From NCBI RefSeq assembly GCF_900100485.1, contig NZ_FNDH01000004.1, forward strand, positions 91,869 to 155,868: DNA of 64,000 bases, read 5' to 3'. This DNA comes from Nitrosomonas sp. Nm132. Its GTDB lineage: Bacteria > Pseudomonadota > Gammaproteobacteria > Burkholderiales > Nitrosomonadaceae. The position numbers and the translations under genes were made by a program. This document shows positions 1-8,184 of the stretch, one piece after another. The notes under the pieces were generated by a model. That model did not search any database. It was given only the letters and a program-made list of their open reading frames with translations, and was not told the DNA's origin. Each line of letters starts with the position of its first letter. Position 1 is the stretch's first letter.

Positions 1-2
1 AT

Positions 3-86
3 TTGATTCTGTATCGCACAGTACAAGATGGTATTGAGATTGTTCGTGTGATCCATGGTGCACGTGATTGGCTCCATTTATTCTGA
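3..86 (+). CDS. ParE/RelE-family toxin, C-terminal end only
   Basis: The window opens inside a gene: an open frame from base 3 encodes 27 residues and ends in TGA at 84-86. The tail reads LILYRTVQDG...VRVIHGARDW and then LHLF, the typical last strand and helix of ParE-type toxins of type II toxin-antitoxin modules (RelE/ParE fold). ParE toxins act on DNA gyrase and are held inactive by a cognate antitoxin usually encoded just upstream, which would lie outside the window. The rest of the gene is cut off, so its integrity cannot be judged. The call rests on the motif VxRVIHGARD alone. Confidence 0.6.
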   Translation: MILYRTVQDGIEIVRVIHGARDWLHLF

Positions 87-236
87 CGCACACATGCACA
101 TGAGGTCTTGTCTTTTGCCCATCAGCGTTCGCCTAGCGCCTAGCACCGCATAGGGGTTACGCCACAGGGGGGCGCGAATCAAGAAAAACAAGGGTAACGA
201 TCGGGCTATGGCTCACAAGAATAAGAATTCATAATT

Positions 237-512
237 CTAGACCCTGCTTTTGCTTTTCTTAATTCGCGACCTGACCCCAATGTTTGAAATGTTTGCAACC
301 GCCAGTTTAACTTCTGCTGTCCAGTCATCTGCTTTACTGTTATCTCCCGGCACTGCGATTCCCCTGTTCCTGTATTCTTTTCTCCATTGGTACAGCGTAA
401 CATCAGATACGCCGGTTTCTTTACACAATTGTGGAACAGATACCCCATTGGGTAGCATCATCTTCTTGATTACTGATTCCTTGAATTCTTTCGAATAGCT
501 CTTTTGCATCAT
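237..512 (-). pseudogene. Transposase orfA (HTH) fragment
   Basis: The first about 70 residues read like the helix-turn-helix orfA protein of IS3-like elements: SKEFKESVIKKMM, then GVSVPQLCKETGVSDVTLYQWRKEYR. This is a DNA-binding domain that would recognise the element ends. After the words DDWTAEVKLAVA the similarity stops and the frame runs into unrelated codons. That break is close to a REP-like end (GACCTGACCCC at about 268-278), which suggests a later insertion or recombination truncated the gene. No orfB partner follows. It is a relic rather than a working transposase. Confidence 0.6.
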
Positions 513-728
513 GTCTTCTCGCTTCGCCCTTCAAGTTTTTAGGTTTCAACTGAGGCGAAAGGTATCCTGATACATAGGGGTTCGAATATCGGCTTTGTAG
601 TGATATCCTCGAATTATGTTCTGTCATTCATAAACGGACGTTCGTGATGCTATCAAAGTATTTATGGATAATCTTTGATTTGTAATCAGCTGGTCGAGGA
701 TTTTATCCCCATCACTATTCCATAAAAT

Positions 729-760
729 AAAAGACTTAGGTAGAAATACCTAAGTCTTTT
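729..760. terminator. Perfect hairpin, likely bidirectional terminator
   Basis: A 14 bp perfect stem (AAAAGACTTAGGTA and its complement) closes a GAAA tetraloop, with A-rich and T-rich flanks on the two sides. The layout fits an intrinsic terminator working in either direction. It lies between the transposase relic and the minus-strand Gln-rich gene, so it may end the transcript of the latter. Confidence 0.6.
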
Positions 761-903
761 AATTTGCTGTGCCAATTTTGTGTCAGTCACCTCTTAAAGC
801 TAATACTTCTTATCGGCATAGCTTGCCAGATCGCTTTGCCCGAGTAGTCTCAATCGAAAGCAGTCTTCGCTTTGGCCTATTGCATCCTCTCTCGGATAAA
901 TGA

Positions 904-1209
904 TTACTGCGGAGGTTGTTCCGCTTGCGGAGGTTGTTGCTGTTGCTGTTGTTTTTGCATTCTCTTCACGCCCACGGCTGCCTTTGCCTTATCTTGCCTT
1001 TCCTGCTGCTGCTGCTCATCCTGATACTCATTGGCCTTTATTGCCCTGTTTTGCTGGGTCTGTTGTTTCTGTTGCTGTCCTGACTGAGTTGATGATTGTC
1101 GGCTCTGCTGCTTCTCTTGGGCATCTTGTTGATGGTCTCCACCCCTAGCATATGCATTGACGGCGGTTAGGAGCATAATGGGAATTATGAATTTCGAGAA
1201 TTTAATCAT
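904..1209 (-). CDS. Small secreted Gln-rich protein
   Basis: This 101-residue protein has an N-terminal signal peptide (MIKFSKFIIPIMLLTAVNAYA, likely cleaved after AYA at about residue 21), so it should be exported to the periplasm. The mature part is almost entirely low-complexity and hydrophilic: over a third glutamine, with runs of Q at about residues 66-69 and 86-91 and a Pro/Gln-rich tail. A good ribosome binding site (GAGGTG, about six bases before the ATG on the minus strand) supports it as a real gene despite its composition. I recognise no domain and assign no function. Glutamine codons are mixed CAG/CAA, so the repeat is not a simple trinucleotide expansion. Confidence 0.6.
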   Translation of the reverse strand: MIKFSKFIIPIMLLTAVNAYARGGDHQQDAQEKQQSRQSSTQSGQQQKQQTQQNRAIKANEYQDEQQQQERQDKAKAAVGVKRMQKQQQQQQPPQAEQPPQ

Positions 1210-1484
1210 AGCATCACCTCATGGGTTTAATTAAGGGGGTTGCTTGAACTTATCAGCCGAAATCACAGGCTATCTATAATTTAAACGCGTGAGTAGACTA
1301 AGTCAATAAATCATTGCAAACCTGCTAATCGCTCTGGCTTACGAGACTTCTCAACCATCCAGGCAATACCGCGGAGACTAAGTTGTGTAAGTCATGCCGC
1401 CATGAACAGCGCAGGAAAGTGTCAAGTCTTGCATTACGACAAACAGTCAACTATTCTTCAGCTCGTTGGAATTGAAGAATCTGA

Positions 1485-1620
1485 ACGCGACAACGAGGTC
1501 AGGCTGCACACCGTTATCGGCAATTGATCTAGCGGGTTAAAGTCCCGTCCGGGGAATTGCTCATTCACTCCGGTAGGACTGCGGAGCAGTATTTGAGTAA
1601 TTGAATGCTGTGCACATTCT
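1485..1620 (+). other. Possible relic of a group II intron RNA
   Basis: The stretch around 1528-1585 (AGCGGGTTAAAGTCCCG, then TCCGGGGAATTGC and ACTCCGGTAG) resembles the conserved 5'-domain segments of bacterial group II introns, where a GGGTGAAAGTCCC-type hairpin is followed by a GGAATTG segment. No reverse transcriptase frame and no domain V hairpin are visible here, so at most this is a degenerate fragment. The call is from memory of such sequences and is weak. The rest of 1210-1934 shows no gene. Confidence 0.25.
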
Positions 1621-1633
1621 CGGGTCATCCTCG

Positions 1634-1746
1634 GGGTCAGGTCTAGATTCATCGCACATAGTAATGCACGAGAGAGAGCAGGGTCTAGATCCGCAGCATG
1701 CAGTAATCTATTAACACAAATGAAACACCTATTCTAGACCAGACCC
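1634..1746. repeat. REP-like inverted pair (REPIN-like element)
   Basis: GGGTCAGGTCTAGATTC at the left is mirrored by ATTCTAGACCAGACCC at the right, about 113 bp apart, with a third partial copy (AGGGTCTAGATCC) inside. The same end sequence flanks the intact RAYT transposase gene at 4771-5631, so this looks like a non-coding REP doublet of the kind RAYT proteins are thought to move. Confidence 0.55.
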
Positions 1747-1934
1747 AGTAATCTTGAAGCCTGTTCAATGTGATCTAGTTCACTACCGTTTGACAGCTTG
1801 TTCTAACAAGTGATTCTGATTTTGCTATTTGAGGAGTTAGACGATATGTTGATTAAGGATTGCTCACGGCAGGACTTATTATGGTCAATTCAGGTACTAT
1901 CTGACTTCGCCCACTCAAAAGATGCTGCCTCCTA

Positions 1935-3269
1935 ATGCAAATAGAAGCCAAAGAAAAATCCAGGTACGCTGTCGTGGCGGCCGTTCAACTGCCGAGCGTG
2001 AGCGATGTCGAGTTCGAGGCATCGCTGAACGAGCTACGCGAGCTCGCAAAAACACTGGGATATGAGGTCGTCAACACATTCGTGCAGAAGCGCGCCAGCT
2101 TCGACACGACAGCTTACCTTGGCACCGGCAAGCGGCAGGAAATACGCCGCTTCGTCAACAACGAATCCGAGTCCGAGGAAACAGTCGCCAACCCTGATAG
2201 CCGGGACATCGATACCATCCTGGTCGACCACGAGATCTCCCCCTCGCAGGCGCGCAACCTTGAAAAGGAGGTCGGCTGCGAGGTGATGGACCGCACTATG
2301 GTTATCCTCGAAATTTTTCACCGCAATGCCCGCTCTCGCGCAGCGCGCGCCCAGGTGGAGATCGCGCGCCTCGGCTACATGGCGCCACGCCTACGCGAGG
2401 CGGCGAAGCTTGCGGGTCCACAAGGGCGGCAACGCAGCGGCGTCGGGGGCCGGGGGGGCGGCGAGTCGCACACTGAGTTGGACCGACGCAAAATCCGTGA
2501 CCGTATTGCCGAACTTCAACAGGAAATTGTCGCGATGGATGTCGAGCGTAAGACACAGCGCGCGCGGCGGCAAGAGCGCCAGAAGCTCGCTGTCGTGGCG
2601 CTCGTCGGCTATACGAACGCTGGCAAGTCCACTTTAATGCGAGCGCTCACGGGAAGCGAGGTGCTGGTCGCGAATAAACTCTTCGCTACGCTTGATACCA
2701 CAGTACGGACCCTCCACCCGGAGAGTGTGCCTCGCGTGCTCGTCAGTGACACAGTCGGTTTCATCAAGAATCTGCCCCACGGACTCGTCGCATCGTTCAA
2801 GTCAACACTGGATGAAGCGCTTGATGCATCCCTGCTGCTCCACGTCATTGATGCAAGCGATCCCGGGTTTGAGCGCCAGCTTGAGGTCACCGATAAAGTG
2901 CTTGAGGAGATCGGAGCGAATACCGTGCCGCGCATTCGCGTTTTCAACAAGATCGATCATGTCGGCGATGCAACGGCGCAGGCTGAACGCGAAGTGGCCT
3001 TGCAGACGCAGTATCCAGATTGCGTCGTGATGAGCGCACGCCGACCTGATGAGGTAGCGAAGCTACGCGAGAAGATTGTCGCGTTTTTCCAGCAGGATCT
3101 GGTTGAGGCTGAACTTTTTCTTCCCTGGTCGGCACAGCAATTGCGTGGGGAAATCTACGCGAGCTGTCAGGTGCTGGAGGAGCGAGCAGACAGTGAGGGC
3201 GCCTTCTTCCGAGTCCGTGGCGAACCTGATGCTATCGAAAACCTGCGCGAGCAGTTCAGCCAAGTGTGA
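1935..3269 (+). CDS. hflX: GTPase HflX
   Basis: HflX is a ribosome-associated GTPase that binds the 50S subunit and splits stalled or hibernating 70S ribosomes under stress. The 444-residue product has the N-terminal HflX domain (about 10-215, including the Gly-rich stretch GVGGRGGGE near 169-177 and a long helical linker). The G domain has G1 GYTNAGKST (225-233), G3 DTVG (272-275) and G4 NKID (338-341), and a short C-terminal domain follows. The length is close to the usual 420-450. In many proteobacteria hflX follows hfq; here it stands alone between a REP-like doublet and a transposase relic. Its GC-rich codon use contrasts with the AT-rich flanks, which suggests a second, acquired copy. 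The ATG at 1935 is the first in frame; a ribosome binding site is not obvious. Confidence 0.9.
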   Translation: MQIEAKEKSRYAVVAAVQLPSVSDVEFEASLNELRELAKTLGYEVVNTFVQKRASFDTTAYLGTGKRQEIRRFVNNESESEETVANPDSRDIDTILVDHEISPSQARNLEKEVGCEVMDRTMVILEIFHRNARSRAARAQVEIARLGYMAPRLREAAKLAGPQGRQRSGVGGRGGGESHTELDRRKIRDRIAELQQEIVAMDVERKTQRARRQERQKLAVVALVGYTNAGKSTLMRALTGSEVLVANKLFATLDTTVRTLHPESVPRVLVSDTVGFIKNLPHGLVASFKSTLDEALDASLLLHVIDASDPGFERQLEVTDKVLEEIGANTVPRIRVFNKIDHVGDATAQAEREVALQTQYPDCVVMSARRPDEVAKLREKIVAFFQQDLVEAELFLPWSAQQLRGEIYASCQVLEERADSEGAFFRVRGEPDAIENLREQFSQV

Positions 3270-3309
3270 TGAATGGCTTCCGTCACAAAGTTTTTGTATG
3301 ACCGAGTAG

Positions 3310-3745
3310 ATGCGCGCCTATGTGTTCATGACCAATCATGTGTATTTGTTGCGCTCCGCCGATCGAACTGAGTCCGGTGCGTGCGGGGATGGTGGCGCAT
3401 CCAGCGGAATATCGTTGGTGTAGCTACCGGGTAAACGCGCAGGGGGAGACCGCCGATACACTAGTGAAACTGCATCCCCTTTATGTGGCATTGGGGTTAA
3501 ATGATGCTGGCAGGCAAAGGGCTTACCGCGAGTTGTTCCGTTATGAATTGGAGTCGGGATTGGTTGATGAGATTCGGTGGGCAACGAATGGCAACTTCGC
3601 ATTGGGCAATGAATGTTTCGCAACACAGGTATCGACAGCCGAGCGGATGATGCCAGCCCGGATCTTATCGGATTACAGGGATCCGTTAAAAGGGGACCAC
3701 TCCATGATACAGAACCAGAATCTCGTTCATTTTTTCCTTTTATCC
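3310..3745 (+). pseudogene. RAYT (IS200-like Y1 transposase), decayed
   Basis: Pieces of a REP-associated tyrosine transposase remain in order. First comes a stub of the HUH region read in one frame (AYVFMTNHVYLL, 3316-3350). Then a jump in frame and a deletion of the central part lead to IELSPVRAGMVAHPAEYRWCS and a C-terminal stretch ending RAYRELFRYELESGLVDEIR. The metal-binding HxH is changed to HVY, and about 60-70 residues between the HUH motif and the LSPVRAG segment are missing. It cannot encode an active enzyme. The 3' end abuts the NYN gene on the other strand. The same C-terminal sequence recurs in the two short elements near 62.6 and 63.6 kb. Confidence 0.75.
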
Positions 3746-4560
3746 TTGATACGTTGATTCTGAGTGTCTACTTCGAATAAACCAATAGTCTTGATGAGGT
3801 CGCTGAATTTTGCGTAACCGTAATTGCGCGAATCGAACGCCGAGAAATTCTTCACGATATGTTTTTTCACCTCGCCCATGTGAGCGAAGCCGTCTTCATC
3901 GGAAAGCGCTTCAATTGCAGAGCGGATCAATGAAACGAGCTTGGTATCCATTGCCAGTTCCTTGGAGTTTTTCTTGGTGCCGGGTATGGTTGCGGCTTCA
4001 CTCGAAGATATTACAGATTTTGTGGTTTTCTTTTTCGGGCTCGTTTTTAATTTGCCGGAAGTGTCTTCCATTTGTACCAAAAGGCTGTTTTCACTGTCTA
4101 TCTGCTTGTTTTGCGAGAGGATTTCGAAGTATTTGAATTCGTTGCAGGCGGCTTGCAATGATTCTGGTGTTTTTTTCTCGCCAAAACCATAGACCAGTTT
4201 GCCGGATTCGCGGAATCGAATCGCCAATCTGGTGAAATCGCTATCGCTGGAAACGATGCAAAAACCGTCTAGGGGGGCTGTGTAGAGCAGATCCATGGCG
4301 TCAATGATCAACGCGCTATCTGTTGCATTCTTACCCTTGGTATTGGCATATTGCTGAATGGGTTGGATGGCGTGTTTAGGCAGGATTTCCTTCCACCGGT
4401 TCAGCTGATTTTGTGTCCAGTCGCCATAAATACGTCTGACACTCGCATCTCCGAATTTTGATATTTCCTCGAACAATTCATCAATAAAGTCAATCATCTT
4501 GAAGGTATTGTCTGCATCAATCAATACCGCCAGTCTCGGATTGTTGCTGTCGGCACTCAT
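3727..4560 (-). CDS. NYN-domain nuclease with C-terminal LOTUS (OST-HTH) domain
   Basis: The 277-residue protein begins with a PIN-like NYN domain (LabA/DUF88 type). The acidic residues expected to bind metal are visible: D15 and D17 in LIDADN, D81 in NATDSALIIDAMD, and D106/D108 in SSDSDFTRL. A Lys/Ser-rich linker (about 165-200) leads to a C-terminal winged-helix-like LOTUS/OST-HTH domain (about 205-265, with AHMGEVKKHIVKNF and YAKFSDLIKTIGLFEV). NYN domains are predicted RNases, and LOTUS domains bind RNA, with a reported preference for G-quadruplex RNA in bacterial examples. The substrate is unknown. It is transcribed alone. Its last codons face the end of the RAYT relic on the opposite strand. 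Confidence 0.85.
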   Translation of the reverse strand: MSADSNNPRLAVLIDADNTFKMIDFIDELFEEISKFGDASVRRIYGDWTQNQLNRWKEILPKHAIQPIQQYANTKGKNATDSALIIDAMDLLYTAPLDGFCIVSSDSDFTRLAIRFRESGKLVYGFGEKKTPESLQAACNEFKYFEILSQNKQIDSENSLLVQMEDTSGKLKTSPKKKTTKSVISSSEAATIPGTKKNSKELAMDTKLVSLIRSAIEALSDEDGFAHMGEVKKHIVKNFSAFDSRNYGYAKFSDLIKTIGLFEVDTQNQRIKDKRKK

Positions 4561-4736
4561 AGGCTTGTCCGGGGATAATCAAGAACTGGGGTGAGCATAT
4601 TCATGCGAGAATTCCTGAAGTTATCTGAATCTGAAAGTATACAGGACATACTGTTTCTGACTCCGTATGCGTTCTGATAGTCCAGCGTTTGGTGATGTCA
4701 TAGGTTAGTTTATCTATAGCATAATCAGCACATAAT

Positions 4737-5679
4737 CAGGGCCAGGTCTAGATTTTATCTAGCTTTATAGCTACTTTCCTGCCTTTATTTTCTTGGTGCT
4801 ATTTGCCCGAACAATATTACCAACGGTTGTAAAATGCAAATTAAAAAATGTGCCTATGTCTTGATAACTATATTCTCCAGTTGTATAAGCTGCCACAATA
4901 GCCCGATCACGGTTTTTGTGAGCTTTAGCGATTTCTGCCAACGGTTTAGCAGGCGAACGACGTTGCACTTGGGGTATGTTGATATCGTCGAATTTTCCTT
5001 TGATCTTTTCCTGCATCCGCTTAATAAAATTATCATCGCCAAGAAAAACCTGCTGATTTAAATGCTTCCAGATGGATTCCTGACCAATCCCCTGGACAAT
5101 AAACTGGATATAGTGTTGCACGGCTTTTTCCCGCTGTGCAGCAAACTGCGCAAGCAAACGGTCTTTTGCCAACCAAGGTGGTGTCACAGCCTCTTCTATC
5201 ATGGCGTTATAACTGCTCCATGGCCATGCGCCAGGATTGTCAACAATGCCGGCTCGCACAGGGTTAAGGACCACGTAACGGGTTAATTCCATGAGATAAC
5301 TATCTAAATTAACAAGAATCGCCTTATAACGCCCCTGGAATAAATGCCCACTTCGCCTATGACGTCGGTTTGATGTTTGTGTAAACACACCATTGAGCTG
5401 CCGCATTCCCTTCGATAAATTACCATCCGGCGTTTCGATCACCAAATGATAATGATTGTCCATCAAACAGTAGGCATAACAAAGCCAGTTCGCATCGGTA
5501 ATAACCTGGCCCAGTATTTCAAGAAACCGATCACGGTCGATATCATCATCATAAATGTTCTCACGACGATTACCCCGCGCGGTAATATGATAAAGTGCGC
5601 CCGAAAATTCGATTCTGATTGGTCTAGCCATGATAAGAATGTTAGCATATTTGTTTCATAAGATATAGACCTGACCCTG
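4737..5679. mobile_element. RAYT unit with REP-like ends
   Basis: CAGGGCCAGGTCTAGAT at 4737-4753 and TATAGACCTGACCCTG at 5664-5679 form inverted ends around a single intact RAYT gene. The unit is about 940 bp. Solo or paired copies of the same end occur near 270, 1634-1746 and 6800, as expected if this transposase or a relative spread them. Confidence 0.6.
4771..5631 (-). CDS. REP-associated tyrosine transposase (RAYT)
   Basis: This is an intact 286-residue Y1/HUH single-strand transposase. The N-terminus MARPIRIEFSGALYHITARG is typical of the family. The HUH motif is DNHYHLV (residues about 58-64) and the likely catalytic tyrosine lies in TRYVVLNPVRAG (about 117-128). A C-terminal extension (about 225-286) ends in a helix-turn-helix (GEYSYQDIGTFFNLHFTTVGNIVR), as in RAYTs carrying a DnaA-C-like DNA-binding domain. 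RAYTs cut and join REP hairpins, and inverted REP-like ends flank this gene. It may be the source of the REP-like sequences elsewhere in the first 7 kb. Confidence 0.88.
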   Translation of the reverse strand: MARPIRIEFSGALYHITARGNRRENIYDDDIDRDRFLEILGQVITDANWLCYAYCLMDNHYHLVIETPDGNLSKGMRQLNGVFTQTSNRRHRRSGHLFQGRYKAILVNLDSYLMELTRYVVLNPVRAGIVDNPGAWPWSSYNAMIEEAVTPPWLAKDRLLAQFAAQREKAVQHYIQFIVQGIGQESIWKHLNQQVFLGDDNFIKRMQEKIKGKFDDINIPQVQRRSPAKPLAEIAKAHKNRDRAIVAAYTTGEYSYQDIGTFFNLHFTTVGNIVRANSTKKIKAGK

Positions 5680-5763
5680 TTACTCGTGAAGATTGAGATT
5701 TGCTTCCCACTCCAGTTATGTTTATACTCAGGTTTAAACATTGACAGACTGGAATAATCAATT

Positions 5764-6024
5764 ATGAACACAAAAGAGGTGATCCTGGATATCAAGCAAT
5801 GGGGCAATAACCTGGGGGTGCGCCTGCCTGCTGCCATTGCACGGGAAGCCCACGTGCACGCTGATCAACGGGTTAAATTGACGGTATCCAACGGCCAGAT
5901 CATCATCACGCCGGTGCGGGATGAACCGTTGACGCTGGAACAGCGCCTGGCGCAATTCGATCCCGCCCGGCATAGCGGCGAAGCCATGCAAGCTACGCAG
6001 CAATTGGGTGCAGAAAAGTGGTAG
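5764..6024 (+). CDS. mazE: MazE-like antitoxin (AbrB/SpoVT fold)
   Basis: The 86-residue product has the swapped-hairpin DNA-binding region DIKQWGNNLGVRLPAAIAREAHVHADQRVKLTVSNGQ... typical of MazE/PemI antitoxins (I break the motif: WGNNLGVRLP and VKLTV). The C-terminal half (LEQRLAQFDPARHSGE) would be the flexible part that wraps the toxin. It is followed after six bases by the toxin gene. Such antitoxins normally repress their own operon. The region before the ATG contains TTTATACTCAGGTTTAAAC, a plausible but unproven operator area. Confidence 0.88.
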   Translation: MNTKEVILDIKQWGNNLGVRLPAAIAREAHVHADQRVKLTVSNGQIIITPVRDEPLTLEQRLAQFDPARHSGEAMQATQQLGAEKW

Positions 6025-6030
6025 CCGCTC

Positions 6031-6414
6031 ATGGTTAGGATGGGGAGTGCCGCTGACTGGGTACCTGATCGCCAGCACATCATCTGGATAGATTGCAACC
6101 CACAAGCTGGTCAGGAAATGCGTAACACCCACCCTTTCCTGGTATTGTCCCCCCAGAATTTCAACGATAAGACTTCATTGGTGATTGGCCTGCCGATGAC
6201 CACCGCTGCTTACAATGCCGACAACCCCTTTGCCGTGGCTGTGGGCAAGATTGCCAAACGAAAAACCGAGCAAACCAGCTATGTGCTGTGCCACCAACCC
6301 AAATCATTCGACTGGCGCGCGCGTGATGCCAAGCCCCACCCATTGGGAACGTTGAACGATAGTTTGTTCGTAGAGGTATGTGAACGGTTGAACCAGATCA
6401 TTCAGCTCCCATAA
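6031..6414 (+). CDS. mazF: MazF/PemK-family toxin (mRNA endoribonuclease)
   Basis: The 127-residue protein fits MazF. It has WVPDRQHIIWIDCNPQAGQEM (residues about 10-30, read as two blocks), then HPFLVLSPQNFN, TSLVIGLPMTT and the late QTSYVLCHQPKSFDWRARDA. MazF enzymes cut single-stranded mRNA at short sites and arrest growth when the antitoxin is lost. It starts six bases after the antitoxin stop, so the two are co-transcribed. The pair lies directly before an hsdR fragment, which suggests it was inserted into or beside a former restriction locus. Confidence 0.88.
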   Translation: MVRMGSAADWVPDRQHIIWIDCNPQAGQEMRNTHPFLVLSPQNFNDKTSLVIGLPMTTAAYNADNPFAVAVGKIAKRKTEQTSYVLCHQPKSFDWRARDAKPHPLGTLNDSLFVEVCERLNQIIQLP

Positions 6415-6608
6415 CAGTCACTCAATCCGAGTTTGTCCTGGAACAAGGGCTCATTGCACAGCTTAAGCACATAGAATACACGTGCGTGCGCATTGAAAAT
6501 GAAGCGGACATGCTTGCGCCAACCTCAAGCGCCAACTGGGAACCCACAACCATGGTATTCCTGAGCGAACAGGAATTTGAGCAGGTACTGAGCCACTTCA
6601 ACTTCTAA
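6415..6608 (+). pseudogene. HsdR (type I restriction subunit) N-terminal fragment
   Basis: The frame reads TQSEFVLEQGLIAQLKHIEY, then VRIENEADMLA. It shifts to ANLKRQLGTHNH and shifts back to VFLSEQEFEQVLSHFN before a stop. These words match the start of type I restriction subunits R (SEFxLE..LIxQL, DEAxLLANLKxQLExHN, LSDxEFxxVLxHLN). Two frameshifts and the absence of the nuclease and helicase parts make it a relic. It shows that a type I system once sat here, next to the present MazEF-like pair. Confidence 0.6.
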
Positions 6609-6811
6609 AGTTAATAGGATGAGGGACGCAAGTAGAAGTAATTTACTTTTTCTCGCTGCTTGTAACAGTATGAGTTCTTCATCATCGATAAGCCTTCCAA
6701 AAAAAAGCACAAAAAAGGGCGCACGCCCTATAGGTGACAAAACAGCACGGATCCAAACGAGGCCTATATTTTATAAAGTTTATGTTTTATGTATAGAATA
6801 TAGACCTGTCC

Positions 6812-7396
6812 CTAGAATTCGCGGACAAAACCGGACAGGGAAGCCAGCCAGCCCCGGTTTACACCGTCAGCGTTGACGAGAAGTCCGGCGTACAAGCGAT
6901 CGGCCTGACTGCCTTAGACCTTCCGCCCGTACCCGGCAGGGAAACATCGCTGGCGCGAGATTACGAATATGTTCGCTTTGGTGCCTTGTCCATTCTGGCG
7001 GCGCTCGATTTCCATACGGGGGAAATCATCGCCAACGTGGAGTCGAAGCACCGCAGCCGCGAGTTTATTGATCTGCTCAAGCGTTTGAACGCTCATTATC
7101 CTGCTCATGCTACTATTCGTGTGGTGCTCGACAATCACTCGGCTCATGTTTCCAAGGAAACGATGACTTATTTGGCGAGCCGTCCGGGGCGTTTCAAATA
7201 TGTCCATACACCCAAGCATGGTTCATGGCTGAATCTTATAGAGTGTGCCTTCTCCAAGATGGCTCGTACCTTTCTTCGCCATATTCGAGTCTCGTCAAAG
7301 GAAGAACTCAAGGAGCGAATCCTCAAAGGCATTGCGGAATTTAACGAAACACCGGTTCCATTCCGCTGGAGAAAGTTCAACTTGGGGCTTGTTTAA
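6812..7396 (+). pseudogene. IS630-family transposase, 5'-truncated
   Basis: An open frame from about 6812 encodes the DDE catalytic part of an IS630/Tc1-mariner transposase: VYTVSVDEKSGVQAIG (first catalytic Asp), VVLDNHSAHVSKE (second), and TPKHGSWLNLIECAFSKMARTFL (third, Glu). It ends with FNETPVPFRW and KFNLGLV. The N-terminal HTH domains are missing. The truncation point coincides with a REP-like end (TAGACCTGTCCC, about 6801-6812), so recombination with that repeat may have removed the start. Elements of this family insert at TA and duplicate it, which matters for the MITE-like repeats further on. Confidence 0.8.
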
Positions 7397-7452
7397 TATG
7401 TAATTGTTTTAACGGAACGATCTACTAGCTGTATCATTAGGAGCTACGTAGG

Positions 7453-8184
7453 CTACATTGCAGAGTTAAATCGAACCAATTTATCCCAGTCAATTTCTCC
7501 GTTATCCTTACAGAAGCTATTCGAAAATTCTTTGGTAAATTTATTAATTATCTGAGAATACGATTTCACAAAATCATCATTCTTTTCTCTGGCATTATGC
7601 CCAAGTGGTTCGATAATTTCTGTGAATAATTGATTGTTGCCAGATATAAACTCCCAAAAACGTTGGCCGCAATATTTGAAATAATCACCTTTGTCTGGAT
7701 TGCTATCTTTGCCGTAACAGCAGCCATTTACAGCCACGACATTCAATTTTGAATTGCTGGTTCTTAATGTTTTTTTAGCGATCTTGAAGTCCGTTACCAT
7801 TTTGGCTATTTGTGAGCTATTACCCCAATTCGGCCCAGATTTGATTGTTACAATGTTTCTTGAACCGTTGTTATCAAATTCAAGATCAATGCCAGTAATG
7901 CCAGATTTACGTCCACTGTAGACTTTCTCGTTGATAAAAATGGCAAGCCCTTCCAGCCAGTCACCAAAAATGGTTTCTTCGTTTGAAGATATATGGGCGT
8001 CCACCAATCCCTTTATAATCTGTTCAGCAGTCAGCACATTTTTCGCTTTAAACAGATATGGATTTTTTCGTTTGAGAACCTGCGATAGCTTTAATCTGTC
8101 AAGACTTTGAATACGCTTTTGGTGGAAAGCCTCAATGTTTTGCTCAACGTACAGTGATACGTCTTTTAAGTTTAACTGCTTCAT
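7453..8184 (-). CDS. Type II restriction endonuclease (PmeII-like)
   Basis: This 243-residue protein pairs with the methyltransferase gene just upstream on the same strand; the two overlap by about 40 bases. I chose the ATG at 8184 because AAAGGCGG precedes it at ribosome-binding distance. The longer reading would add 11 residues. A likely PD-(D/E)xK-type core is FGDWLEGL (E78), GIDLEFDNN (D100, E102) and IVTIKSGPNWG (K115). From memory the sequence resembles the family named after PmeII. It would cut unmodified double-stranded DNA at the site protected by its partner. The recognition site cannot be read from the sequence. The low GC content suggests acquisition. Confidence 0.75.
   Translation of the reverse strand: MKQLNLKDVSLYVEQNIEAFHQKRIQSLDRLKLSQVLKRKNPYLFKAKNVLTAEQIIKGLVDAHISSNEETIFGDWLEGLAIFINEKVYSGRKSGITGIDLEFDNNGSRNIVTIKSGPNWGNSSQIAKMVTDFKIAKKTLRTSNSKLNVVAVNGCCYGKDSNPDKGDYFKYCGQRFWEFISGNNQLFTEIIEPLGHNAREKNDDFVKSYSQIINKFTKEFSNSFCKDNGEIDWDKLVRFNSAM

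Noticed and set aside
900..1148. Plus-strand Val/Ala-rich reading frame
   Set aside because: It is the complement of the Gln-rich gene; the minus strand has the signal peptide and ribosome binding site.
5458..5837. Minus-strand reading frame spanning the RAYT start and the MazE-like gene
   Set aside because: It runs antisense or out of frame to two supported genes and lacks any family motif.
6525..6740. Minus-strand 71-residue hydrophobic reading frame
   Set aside because: It is the mirror of the HsdR relic and following spacer, with no ribosome binding site and no family signs.
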